Assembly (NCBI GenBank): GCA_009735695.1
Contig: SRSL01000004.1
Location: forward strand, 186,001-250,000
DNA: 64,000 bases
DNA from: Christiangramia bathymodioli
GTDB taxonomy: Bacteria; Bacteroidota; Bacteroidia; Flavobacteriales; Flavobacteriaceae
Reading direction: 5' to 3'
Shown here: positions 44,342 to 52,825 of the stretch, in pieces
Position numbering within the stretch: position 1 is the stretch's first letter
How the letters are laid out: each line of letters begins with the position of its first letter
Position numbers and translations under genes: made by a program
The notes under the pieces: model-generated
What the model was told of the DNA's origin: nothing
Seen by the model: only the letters and a program-made list of their open reading frames with translations
Databases searched by the model: none

Positions 44342-45073
44342 ATGCGTATAATCAAAGTTAATGCCATTGATTCTACTAATTCATTCGCCAGGAAGTTTTA
44401 CGAGGGTAAGGCAGATTTCGATCCGCTTTGTATTCGCGCGATTTCTCAAATAAAAGGCCGCGGACAACGGGGAGCAGACTGGTTGAGCAAACCGGGTGAG
44501 AATCTCACTTTTAGTATTCTGTTTCCTCAAAAAAGGCTGAAAATTTCCAGGCATTTCATTTTGAATGCAAGTGTCGCCCTGGCTGTGTTGGAAGCTCTTG
44601 AAGCTGAAGGAATTCCTGACTTGAAACTGAAATGGCCTAACGACATTCTGTCAGCCAGATTCAAGATAGGCGGCATCCTTATTGAAAATATCATCAAAGC
44701 CGAAGATATCGTGGCCAGTATCATTGGGGTAGGCATCAATGTGAATCAGTTGGATTTTGAAGGTTTGCCGCAGGCATCCTCGCTTCGCATGATAACTGAA
44801 AAAGAGTTCGAGCTGGATGGGCTATTGGAATTGTTGGCGAATAAAATTCATGAAAGACTTGAGCAGCTATCCATGGTTCCAGAAGCTGAGGTCCTTGAAG
44901 AATATGTGAGCAAAATGTTCCGGCTGAATCAGGTCTCTGTTTTTTCAACACAAAAGGATCCCCACTTTAATGGCATTATTCGGGGTGTGACTACGGAAGG
45001 AAAGCTGAATGTCGAGGTAGAAGATGGAGTCTTTAGGACATTCGATCTGAAGGAAATTCAGTTACATTATTAA
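44342..45073 (+). CDS. birA: Biotin-[acetyl-CoA-carboxylase] ligase
   Basis: 243 residues, catalytic domain without an N-terminal DNA-binding domain. IKVNAIDSTNSFARKF opens the family; the biotinyl-AMP loop is IKGRGQRGADWLSKPGENLT, and LKLKWPNDILSARFKIGGILIE carries the catalytic lysine. The C-terminal SH3-like part is present. It joins biotin to carrier proteins. It diverges from rsfS across 93 bases and ends in the same terminator as pyrE. Confidence 0.95.
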   Translation: MRIIKVNAIDSTNSFARKFYEGKADFDPLCIRAISQIKGRGQRGADWLSKPGENLTFSILFPQKRLKISRHFILNASVALAVLEALEAEGIPDLKLKWPNDILSARFKIGGILIENIIKAEDIVASIIGVGINVNQLDFEGLPQASSLRMITEKEFELDGLLELLANKIHERLEQLSMVPEAEVLEEYVSKMFRLNQVSVFSTQKDPHFNGIIRGVTTEGKLNVEVEDGVFRTFDLKEIQLHY

Positions 45074-45102
45074 AAAAAAGCCGGAAAGTGAATTTCCGGC
45101 TT
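45071..45102 (-). terminator. Terminator between birA and the SRPBCC gene
   Basis: AAGCCGGAAA (45078-45087) pairs with TTTCCGGCTT (45093-45102); the minus strand reads into a T-run, so it mainly serves the pyrE-SRPBCC unit. Confidence 0.85.
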
Positions 45103-45110
45103 GATATATT

Positions 45111-45503
45111 CTATAATTTCGAGGCGTTCTCGCTAAGGGTATTGATGAATTTCTGAAGCGGCCCTTTGATCATCATGCTCATCATCGGGTTGAATTTACC
45201 TTCAAAGTTCATAAAGACTTCACTTTTGCCATTTCCTGCATCGTTTATGAAAATATTCAGATTGAATGGAAATTTCTCGGCGGTAGAACCAAGCACTATT
45301 TTCTCAGGTTCCACGGTTTCGACAATCTTCAGTTTAATCTCGGGCATCCCTTTAAGCTGAAATAAAAAAGTATCCTGGCTAACAGCCACGAACTTTTCCT
45401 TGCTTGAAGGCATGATTTGTTCGTAATTTTCAACATTGGTAAGGAAATCGAACATTTCCTGCTGGCTTTTTCCAGCGGTAACTTTTGGGCTTTCTAATTT
45501 CAT
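45111..45503 (-). CDS. SRPBCC (START-like) family protein
   Basis: 130 residues, no signal peptide. The alternating strand pattern LESPKVTAGKSQQEMFDFLTNVENYEQIMP, FLFQLKGMPEIKLKIVETVEP and SEVFMNFEGKFNPMMSMMIKG fits a START-like fold with a hydrophobic cavity. Family members bind lipids or other hydrophobic ligands; the role is unknown. Its ATG overlaps the pyrE stop by 4 bases, so they form one translational unit, which is common in Flavobacteria. Confidence 0.85.
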   Translation of the reverse strand: MKLESPKVTAGKSQQEMFDFLTNVENYEQIMPSSKEKFVAVSQDTFLFQLKGMPEIKLKIVETVEPEKIVLGSTAEKFPFNLNIFINDAGNGKSEVFMNFEGKFNPMMSMMIKGPLQKFINTLSENASKL

Positions 45504-46147
45504 GCGTTTACTTTCCAGTTGGCAGGATCCTTTCTCCAGGTTCTAAGGGTCTCTGCTTCTTCTGTATTGATATAGTTAGTTTTTAAGGCTGTCTCCAGTA
45601 GATTTTCATAATCGCTCAGGGTATTCAGTTCAACGCCGGCTTCCTGAAAATTGTTAACCGACTGGTCAAAACCATACGTGAATATGGCGAACATTCCCTT
45701 TACATTGGCACCAGCAGCCTGAAGAGCTTCAACAGCCTTTAAGCTACTGTTTCCGGTACTGATCAGGTCTTCGATTACGATAACCGATTGGCCTTCTTCC
45801 AGATTTCCTTCGATCTGGTTCTTGCGTCCATGACCTTTTGGTTCTGGTCTAACGTAGGCGAAAGGAAGGCTCAGGTATTCTGCCACCAGCATTCCAATAC
45901 CAATGGCACCGGTAGCTACCGCTGCAATTACATCGGGTTTGCCATAATGTTCTTCGATTTGCTTGGCAAAGTGTTCGCGAACATAATTGCGAATCATGGG
46001 ATAAGACAGGATGATTCGGTTATCACAATAAATAGGAGATTGCCATCCACTGGCCCATGTGAAGGGCTGTTGTGGTTTTAATTTTATTGCTTTAATTTGC
46101 AATAAAAGTTCAGCAGTCTTTTTTGCTGTTTCTTTATTCAAAATCAT
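45500..46147 (-). CDS. pyrE: Orotate phosphoribosyltransferase
   Basis: 215 residues. The PRPP-binding loop is SVIVIEDLISTGNSSLKAVEAL, with DVIAAVATGAIGIGMLVAEYL, FTWASGWQSPIYCDNR and PEPKGHGRKNQIEGN in order. It converts orotate and PRPP to OMP in pyrimidine synthesis. It is divergent from the NUDIX gene with only 8 bases between their ATG codons, so their promoters must overlap. A TAnnTTTG box is 6 bases from the ATG, suggesting a leaderless message. Confidence 0.97.
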   Translation of the reverse strand: MILNKETAKKTAELLLQIKAIKLKPQQPFTWASGWQSPIYCDNRIILSYPMIRNYVREHFAKQIEEHYGKPDVIAAVATGAIGIGMLVAEYLSLPFAYVRPEPKGHGRKNQIEGNLEEGQSVIVIEDLISTGNSSLKAVEALQAAGANVKGMFAIFTYGFDQSVNNFQEAGVELNTLSDYENLLETALKTNYINTEEAETLRTWRKDPANWKVNA

Positions 46148-46152
46148 AGCTG

Positions 46153-46160
46153 CAAATGTA
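46153..46160 (-). promoter_or_regulatory. -7 promoter box of pyrE, inside the NUDIX gene start
   Basis: Minus-strand TACATTTG (exact TAnnTTTG) sits 5 bases before the pyrE ATG. If used, transcription would begin at or within a few bases of the start codon. Confidence 0.4.
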
Positions 46161-46779
46161 TAAAGTTTTTGTGAATGATATTCCCATTATAATTTCTGCT
46201 GAAAAAGAAATTGGGGAAAAATATACATCTTTCCCGCTAAAGACAGTACGGCTAAAGAAGGTGATCAAAAAGATTTTGAAAGGGGAATTGCTTTTTGTGC
46301 ATTTGTATCATCCCGATGAAACCAAACATCTCAAATTTCTTTTTAAGAAAATGAAGGTGATCACCGCCGCCGGTGGAATGGTGCTGAATTCTAATAAAGA
46401 GATCCTTTTTATATATCGAAACCATCGCTGGGACCTGCCCAAAGGCAAAACCGAAAAAAATGAAGATCTTCAAACCTGTGCCATCCGGGAAGTGGAGGAG
46501 GAAACTGGTGTCCAGGATCTTGAAATTACCCGCTTTATTACCAGGACCTACCATGTTTTCAAAAGAAAAGGGAAATTAAGACTTAAGGAAACTTACTGGT
46601 ACGAGATGCATACCGATTATGATGGTGAACTCGTCCCGGAAGTGAGCGAAGGCATTAAAAAGGTGAAATGGAAGAATCTGGAGAAAAGCCAGAAGGCCCT
46701 TCAAAAATCCTATGCTAACATTAAAATGCTTTTTCCTGAAAAGTTCCTAGCGGGGAAGTCGGAAAATTGGGTATCGTAA
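46156..46779 (+). CDS. NUDIX hydrolase
   Basis: 207 residues. A Nudix box G-x5-E-x7-REVxEExG is complete in PKGKTEKNEDLQTCAIREVEEETGV (about 98-120). The N-terminal 65 residues (FVNDIPIIISAEKEIGEKYTS) are an extra domain found in Bacteroidetes relatives. It probably hydrolyses a nucleoside diphosphate derivative. Its last 33 bases overlap the end of the convergent M14 gene. Confidence 0.93.
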   Translation: MYKVFVNDIPIIISAEKEIGEKYTSFPLKTVRLKKVIKKILKGELLFVHLYHPDETKHLKFLFKKMKVITAAGGMVLNSNKEILFIYRNHRWDLPKGKTEKNEDLQTCAIREVEEETGVQDLEITRFITRTYHVFKRKGKLRLKETYWYEMHTDYDGELVPEVSEGIKKVKWKNLEKSQKALQKSYANIKMLFPEKFLAGKSENWVS

Positions 46780-48501
46780 GTGGGCTTCCTCGTAATTCTC
46801 AGATCGTTTGTGCAACCAGTCTAATTGGGCATACCAGCTGTTTCTGAAATCTGGATCCTGTGTTTTCTTTTCTTCGAACTCCTTTTTGAGCGCTTTATTT
46901 TCTTCAAGCAGTTTTTGGGTAACCTCTTCGAACACATAGGGCGAAAACCCTTCTTTTTGCTGTAGCACGGTATCGAAAAAATTCCAGTTAAAGAACGAGT
47001 CTGTTGCCGTAGGCTCCAGGGTTTCGAGTAAATACCTTGCTCCGTCCTGGAAGGTTGTCACCAATAGGTCTCCTTTCCTGAAATTTACTTTTTCAACACT
47101 TTTTTCCACCCTGGTGTTGTTGTGCAGATAATGACCTTCATAAGCTCTGTTCGTAGTCTCATAATCTTCAATATGGTAAACCTCTACTTCCATAATGGTA
47201 TCCCTTTCCAAAGGTTCCATTTTGATCTGGTTTTTTTCCAGGCGTTCTATTACCTGCCACCAACCCTGAGGGATCAAATAAGCCCTTGGGATCTCGATCT
47301 CTTCAGTCGTTACAAAATTATCATAGTATTCCACTTCTTTGGTAAAAGGCTGTTCCCGGTCATATTTTAAACGTTCCTGGCCGGTGACCTCGCTATTGAT
47401 CATTTCGCCTTCATAACCTTTGAATTCCCTGATACTGGGATTTTCTTTATCGGCTTCGAATTTAATATTATAATGCCTGTCAGTTAGATATTTTCTACGG
47501 GCCTGATTCCGAAGATCTTTAATAATGCTGGATTCAGCATCCGTGATGGCGATCATCGAGCGCATTAATTCATAGGTGCCTTCAACTCGCTGCTGGTAAG
47601 GTTTCAGCATATGGGTTTCCACCATCATTCCCAGTGTATTCCAAAGCGTGGTATAACCGGTGGAGTATCGCGGATAATCCATAAACTGGGCAAATCCTTT
47701 TTCAGGAACTTCGTTAAATACATTTACATAAGGAGTGATGTCCCATTCTTTGACTCGAAGGGAATCTTCAAGAGCAGGCATCATTTTTTTGTTCAGGTAT
47801 TCCCCCAGATTTCCGCCTAATTTGTCATGCTGGGTGAAAAGGTGGGTAAGCGTATATTGATAATCGGCCCCGTTGCTCACATGGTTATCTATGAATACAT
47901 CCGGGTCCAGGTAATGAAAGATCTCGTAAAAAGCGAACGCATTTTTTGTGTCGGCTTTAATAAAATCCCTGTTAAGGTCATAATTTCTAGCATTTCCGCG
48001 GAAGCCATATTCCTTAGGGCCATTCTGGTTCGTCCTGCTGGTAGAATTTCGGTTGAGTGCACCACCTACATTATAGATCGGTATGGTGGCGACGATAGTG
48101 TTTTTCGGCGAGCTAATGGAGTCGCCGGCCATATCCCTGAACAGCATCATGGTAGCATCTATACCGTCGCTTTCTCCCGGGTGGATCCCGTTATTGATAA
48201 GAATTATGCTATGATTTTTCCTGATCTTGTCAAGGTCGAATTCACCATCTGGATTATACATCACCAGGTGAAGCGGCAAACCGCTATCTGTGGTACCAAA
48301 TTCCTGCATGCTTATATTGGATGGATAGGCTTCGGCTAGCTGCTCATAAAATGAAATAACTTCTGAATAGGTCCCGGTCTCTGTTCCACCTGATTTTTCG
48401 AACCTGGTTTCGAAGTCGTATTCCTTTACCAATCGGTACTTTGAAAAATCGCAGGATGAAAGTCCCGTCAGGATAGCCAGTATCAACCACAGTTTTTTCA
48501 T
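46747..48501 (-). CDS. M14 family zinc carboxypeptidase, lipoprotein
   Basis: 584 residues. Lipobox LSSCDF (Cys about 17). The zinc site HxxE is in INNGIHPGESDGIDATMM and the third ligand His in FIDNHVSNGADYQYTL; catalytic glutamate is likely in the VETHMLKPYQQRVEG region. The C-terminal half (about 350-584) is an extra domain. The family removes C-terminal residues; this exported form probably degrades peptides at the cell surface. Its 3' end overlaps the NUDIX gene tail to tail. Confidence 0.92.
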   Translation of the reverse strand: MKKLWLILAILTGLSSCDFSKYRLVKEYDFETRFEKSGGTETGTYSEVISFYEQLAEAYPSNISMQEFGTTDSGLPLHLVMYNPDGEFDLDKIRKNHSIILINNGIHPGESDGIDATMMLFRDMAGDSISSPKNTIVATIPIYNVGGALNRNSTSRTNQNGPKEYGFRGNARNYDLNRDFIKADTKNAFAFYEIFHYLDPDVFIDNHVSNGADYQYTLTHLFTQHDKLGGNLGEYLNKKMMPALEDSLRVKEWDITPYVNVFNEVPEKGFAQFMDYPRYSTGYTTLWNTLGMMVETHMLKPYQQRVEGTYELMRSMIAITDAESSIIKDLRNQARRKYLTDRHYNIKFEADKENPSIREFKGYEGEMINSEVTGQERLKYDREQPFTKEVEYYDNFVTTEEIEIPRAYLIPQGWWQVIERLEKNQIKMEPLERDTIMEVEVYHIEDYETTNRAYEGHYLHNNTRVEKSVEKVNFRKGDLLVTTFQDGARYLLETLEPTATDSFFNWNFFDTVLQQKEGFSPYVFEEVTQKLLEENKALKKEFEEKKTQDPDFRNSWYAQLDWLHKRSENYEEAHLRYPIFRLPR

Positions 48502-48668
48502 AAAATTTTCAGAAATTTTGGTGGTAAACTTAAATAAAAACTACCAAAGTAACTAAAAAACACGCTGTTTAGAGCAATTTCGTAGCCGGCTGTTAAAGTA
48601 AACCTAATCGGTGCCGATTTTTTTCAGAACCTGGAGTTTCCCAGTAATTTTATAGGAAATAGCTAATT

Positions 48669-49964
48669 ATGAAAAAGATCAGAATTTATTTTTCAGTTTT
48701 CATCGCCATGCTTGTCATTAATTCTAGTTGGGCACAGGCTAATGAAGATCTGAGTGAAGAGATAAAGCAAAAATGGGCCAATACTGGTCCCGATACTGTG
48801 CAAACCACAGTGGGGCAACTTATCCTGCCTCCGCCTTTTGCTACCGAGTCGGTGAGAAAGGTTAGCAGAATTGTTGAATGGCCGGAGGGTAGAATTCCCC
48901 GAGCACCCCAGGGCTTCAAAGTCACGAAATTTGCTGGTGACCTGGAGCATCCAAGAAGAACTTATGTCGCACCCAATAATGATATTTTCGTGGTAGAATC
49001 GAATGATGCCGGTAAAAGTGCAAATCGCATCATCATGTTCAGGGACAAAGATCAGAATGGCGTTCCGGAAGAGCGTTATACCTTTTTGACGAATTTGAAT
49101 CAGCCTTATGGAATGCTGGTGCTGGGAGACTATTTCTATGTGGCCAATGTAGACGGGGTGGTTCGTTTTCCTTATAAAGAGGGACAAACCTCAATAGATG
49201 CTCAGGGTGAAAAGATTATGGATCTTCCTGCCGGAGGCTATAATCATCACTGGACGAGAAATATCATAGCAGGTCCTGATGGTAACAAATTATACGTGAG
49301 TGTAGGAAGTTCCAGCAATGTTGGAGAACACGGAATGGATAAAGAGGTTCGTCGCGCGAATATCCTGGAAATCAATGCTGATGGGAGTGGCGAAAAGGTT
49401 TATGCTGCCGGGCTGAGGAATCCTGTTGGAATGGACTGGAATCCGGTTACCGGGGAATTATGGACCGCGGTGAATGAAAGAGATAAAATAGGAAATAACC
49501 TGGTTCCCGATTACGTGACCAGCGTGAAAGAAGGAGGCTGGTATGGCTGGCCTTATTCATATTATGGAGATCTTAAAGACCCAAGGTGGCTAGAGGATCC
49601 GCATATGGAAATGGTTGAAAAGGCTATCGTTCCTGATGTTTCAGTTGGACCACATACGGCTTCTCTCGGCCTTGCATTCTATAAACACGATGCTTTTCCT
49701 GAAAAGTACAAAAATGGAGCATTCGTGGGGCAGCACGGTAGCTGGAACCGTGCGAATTTCTCTGGATATAAAGTAATATTCATACCTTTCGATCAAAATG
49801 GCAATCCTCAGGAACCAGAAGATTTTTTAACCGGTTTTATCGCTGATGATGATTCCAGCCAGGTATATGGAAGGCCGGTTGGAGTGGCTGTCCTGCCAGA
49901 TGGCTCACTTCTGGTAAATGATGACGACGGAAACGTGATCTGGAGAGTTGCTGCTGAAAAATAA
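48669..49964 (+). CDS. PQQ-dependent sugar (sorbosone-type) dehydrogenase
   Basis: 431 residues with a signal peptide (cleavage after SSWAQA). A six-bladed beta-propeller is indicated by LEHPRRTYVAPNNDIFVVES, YNHHWTRNIIAGPDGNKLYVSVGSSSN, AAGLRNPVGMDWNPVTGELW and GPHTASLGLAFY, matching the soluble-quinoprotein glucose/sorbosone dehydrogenase family, with the GLRNP arginine where PQQ is bound in relatives. It should act in the periplasm. No cytochrome partner or PQQ synthesis gene is here. It overlaps the receptor gene by one base (TAATG). Confidence 0.9.
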   Translation: MKKIRIYFSVFIAMLVINSSWAQANEDLSEEIKQKWANTGPDTVQTTVGQLILPPPFATESVRKVSRIVEWPEGRIPRAPQGFKVTKFAGDLEHPRRTYVAPNNDIFVVESNDAGKSANRIIMFRDKDQNGVPEERYTFLTNLNQPYGMLVLGDYFYVANVDGVVRFPYKEGQTSIDAQGEKIMDLPAGGYNHHWTRNIIAGPDGNKLYVSVGSSSNVGEHGMDKEVRRANILEINADGSGEKVYAAGLRNPVGMDWNPVTGELWTAVNERDKIGNNLVPDYVTSVKEGGWYGWPYSYYGDLKDPRWLEDPHMEMVEKAIVPDVSVGPHTASLGLAFYKHDAFPEKYKNGAFVGQHGSWNRANFSGYKVIFIPFDQNGNPQEPEDFLTGFIADDDSSQVYGRPVGVAVLPDGSLLVNDDDGNVIWRVAAEK

Positions 49965-52258
49965 TGCTTTTGAAGGATAAATTTTGCTCATTCTTAGTGT
50001 TGATTTTGTTTGCTTTTAGTGCAAATTCTCAGGTGATCAGTGGTAAGGTGATAGACAGGGCTGGAAACCCACTTCCCGATGTTTCCATTATTGACCTCCA
50101 GTCAGGAGAAGGAAAATCAACCGATTCTGAAGGGATTTTTGAATTTGCAAATCTTGAATTCCCGGTACAGCTGAAGTTTTCTTATCTGGGCTATAAAGAA
50201 ATCAAACGGAATTTTCAGGAGCCGGCAAACAACCTGGTGATCGTACTGGAAACCAGCATAGGTGAACTGTCTGAAGTAGTGCTTCGGAGTTCCAATATCC
50301 GTAACCAGCTTCGGGAAACTCCGGCTGCAGTTGGCGTGATCACCTCTGAAGATCTTCAAAGAAAAGATAATTTTAATCTGGTTCAGAACCTTAATTATGT
50401 TCCGGGCGTATATGTCAGCCAGGGCGCCCTTAACACCAACAAGATCAATATTCGCGGAATAGGTTCCAGGTCTCAGTACAGTACCAATCGTATCAAAGCT
50501 TATTTTAACGGAATTCCAATCACTACCGCAGAAGGTGAACTTACTATAGACGATTTTGATGCTGAAACCATCGACCGCATCGAGATCTTTAAAGGTCCGG
50601 TTTCTTCGGTTTTTGGAGCAGGTCTTGGAGGTGCGATCAATTTGTACACTCCAGAATTCCGATCTGAAGACAGATCGGTGGAAAGCGGTTTTAGTTATGG
50701 TAGTTTTAATACCAGGAAATATTCCGCGGGTATCAGCTATATAAAAGATAGTCTGGACTTCAATTTCAATTATAATAAACTGGAAAGCGATGGCTACCGT
50801 GACAATGGAGAGTATGATCGTTTGGGAATGACGACCCAGGCAGGTTTCCTTACTAAAAAGGGAAATCGCTGGAATCTTTTTTATTCTCATATCAACCTTA
50901 AAGCCTATATACCGAGTTCACTGAATGAAGATGATTTTTTAAATGATCCCGAAAGCGCTGCCTTTACCTGGTACCAGGCTGCCGGGTACGAATCCTATAG
51001 CAGGAACATCCTCGGTTTGAGTTATGATCAGAATTTATCTGAAAACTGGCAGAATTTGAGTTCGATATTCTATAATTCGCGGGATGGATATGAACCCCGG
51101 CCTTTTGATATCCTGGATGAAGAACGCCAGTCTATAGGTCTAAGGTCTCGATTTAATCACCAGTTAGCTCTGTTTTCGATGCCTTCTGAAATTAGTTTGG
51201 GAACGGAACTGATGTGGGAGTTTTACGATGTCTGGAATTATGAGAATCTTTATGAAGAGATCGAGGAACGGCGCAGTCTTCAGGGCGCTCTTATCAGCTC
51301 GAATTTACAAACCCGAAATTACCTGAACCTCTTTGCCCAGCTAAACCTGGACCCTACCGATAAACTGCATATCGAAGCCGGGCTTAATTTTAATACAACA
51401 TCCTACGATCTGGAAGATACCTATACTGAGGATCAGGTGGACCAAACAGGAGATTATAGTTTCGCTCCCGTGTTGTCGCCTCGAATCGGACTGAGTTATA
51501 CCGCATTTCCAGAAAAAACTTTTTACGCTTCGGTAAGCCATGGTTTTTCTACTCCGAGTGTGGCTGAAACCCTAACTCCCGAAGGCCTTATAAATACCGA
51601 TCTAAAAACTGAAACCGGGCTCAACTATGAGATCGGGTTTAAAGGGAGCTGGCTTAAAAAACGTCTGTATACCGAATTAAACCTGTATTCCATACAGATC
51701 AGGAATCTGCTGGTGGCAAGAAGGGTGGGGCAGGACCAGTATGTGGGAGTGAACGCAGGAAAAGCCGATCATAACGGGATCGAATTTACCTCCAGGTATT
51801 CCAGCTATTTTAAGGGAGGCTGGCAACTCGAGCTGTTCCTGAATTCGAATTTCAATTTTTATTCGTTCGATCAGTTTGTTGACCTTGGCGAAAATTATTC
51901 TGGAAACGAACTTCCTGGAGTTCCGGAATACATGATCACTCCAGGACTGGAACTCGATTTCAGAAACCTAAGTTTCAACCTGAATTACCAGGCATTCGGG
52001 GAAATGCCGCTGAACGATGCCAATTCCCGGTATACTGATGCATACCAATTATTGAACCTTCGGCTTGGCTATGAAAAAAAGATATTGAAAGGCCTTGCCC
52101 TTAATTTGAATTTCGGGATCAATAATATCCTCGATGAACACTATGCGGCCAGTGTGGTAACCAATGCAGTTGGCTTTGGAGGTTCAGCTCCGCGATATTA
52201 CTATCCCGGGGAACCGCGAAATTATTATGGCGGACTTAATCTGAGATACGATTTTTAA
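49964..52258 (+). CDS. TonB-dependent outer membrane receptor
   Basis: 764 residues. Signal peptide (to NSQ), then a CarboxypepD_reg domain (about 23-105; VISGKVIDRAGNPLPDVSI), plug domain (about 115-225; TPAAVGVITSEDLQRKDNF, IRGIGSRSQYSTNRIKAYF, GPVSSVFGAGLGGAINLYTP) and a 22-strand type barrel ending NYYGGLNLRYDF with terminal Phe. There is no SusD partner, so it is a FecA/BtuB-like receptor. Translation is coupled to the dehydrogenase upstream. The ligand could be a metal chelate, a sugar or PQQ itself. Confidence 0.96.
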   Translation: MLLKDKFCSFLVLILFAFSANSQVISGKVIDRAGNPLPDVSIIDLQSGEGKSTDSEGIFEFANLEFPVQLKFSYLGYKEIKRNFQEPANNLVIVLETSIGELSEVVLRSSNIRNQLRETPAAVGVITSEDLQRKDNFNLVQNLNYVPGVYVSQGALNTNKINIRGIGSRSQYSTNRIKAYFNGIPITTAEGELTIDDFDAETIDRIEIFKGPVSSVFGAGLGGAINLYTPEFRSEDRSVESGFSYGSFNTRKYSAGISYIKDSLDFNFNYNKLESDGYRDNGEYDRLGMTTQAGFLTKKGNRWNLFYSHINLKAYIPSSLNEDDFLNDPESAAFTWYQAAGYESYSRNILGLSYDQNLSENWQNLSSIFYNSRDGYEPRPFDILDEERQSIGLRSRFNHQLALFSMPSEISLGTELMWEFYDVWNYENLYEEIEERRSLQGALISSNLQTRNYLNLFAQLNLDPTDKLHIEAGLNFNTTSYDLEDTYTEDQVDQTGDYSFAPVLSPRIGLSYTAFPEKTFYASVSHGFSTPSVAETLTPEGLINTDLKTETGLNYEIGFKGSWLKKRLYTELNLYSIQIRNLLVARRVGQDQYVGVNAGKADHNGIEFTSRYSSYFKGGWQLELFLNSNFNFYSFDQFVDLGENYSGNELPGVPEYMITPGLELDFRNLSFNLNYQAFGEMPLNDANSRYTDAYQLLNLRLGYEKKILKGLALNLNFGINNILDEHYAASVVTNAVGFGGSAPRYYYPGEPRNYYGGLNLRYDF

Positions 52259-52266
52259 AAACATTT

Positions 52267-52298
52267 ATCCTGTCCCGATGCTTCGGGAGTTTCAGGAT
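52267..52298. terminator. Nested inverted repeat after the TonB receptor gene
   Basis: ATCCTG (52267-52272) pairs with CAGGAT (52293-52298) outside TCCCGA/TCGGGA (52273-52278 with 52283-52288). No long T-run follows, so it may be a repeat-type element or a weak terminator. Confidence 0.55.
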
Positions 52299-52337
52299 CT
52301 TCTTGTATAAATTCGATTTTCTGTCTGCTTCAGGGAA

Positions 52338-52793
52338 CTACTTTTTCCTCACCACATCAGGCACCATGAACTCGTAATTTCCACCATGATGTATCACGTC
52401 CCGAACCACAGTCGAAGAAATGTGAGCTTTTCCGGAACTACATATCAAAAAGATGCTGTCTATCCCAGACATTTTGAAATTGGTCTGCCCGATGGCTTTT
52501 TCAAATTCAAGGTCCTGCGCATTTCGAAGTCCTCTCAGTATGAAGCGGGCATCCTGGGATTTGCAGAAATCAACGGTTAAGCCTTTATAAGTCTCCACCT
52601 TTATTTTAGGCTCATTTTCATAGGTTTTCTTGAGAAAATGCAGTCGTTCTTCCAGGCTGAACATATATTTTTTGCTCGAATTGGTGCCAATGGCCAGGAT
52701 GATCTCGTCAAATAAAGGCAGGGCCCGGTCGATAATATCGGTGTGACCTAGAGTGAGCGGATCGAAAGATCCCGGAAAGACTGCTTTTCTCAT
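52338..52793 (-). CDS. coaD: Phosphopantetheine adenylyltransferase
   Basis: 151 residues. The nucleotidyltransferase motif AVFPGSFDPLTLGHTDIIDRAL and the family sequences ILAIGTNSSKKYMFSLEERL, RFILRGLRNAQDLEFE and the ISST motif in HISSTVVRDVI are all present. It forms dephospho-CoA from pantetheine phosphate and ATP. It follows ddl with a 32-base gap, an arrangement common in Flavobacteria. Confidence 0.98.
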   Translation of the reverse strand: MRKAVFPGSFDPLTLGHTDIIDRALPLFDEIILAIGTNSSKKYMFSLEERLHFLKKTYENEPKIKVETYKGLTVDFCKSQDARFILRGLRNAQDLEFEKAIGQTNFKMSGIDSIFLICSSGKAHISSTVVRDVIHHGGNYEFMVPDVVRKK

Positions 52794-52825
52794 ACTTGAA
52801 AACTTTGTTCCGAAAAGATACTTAT

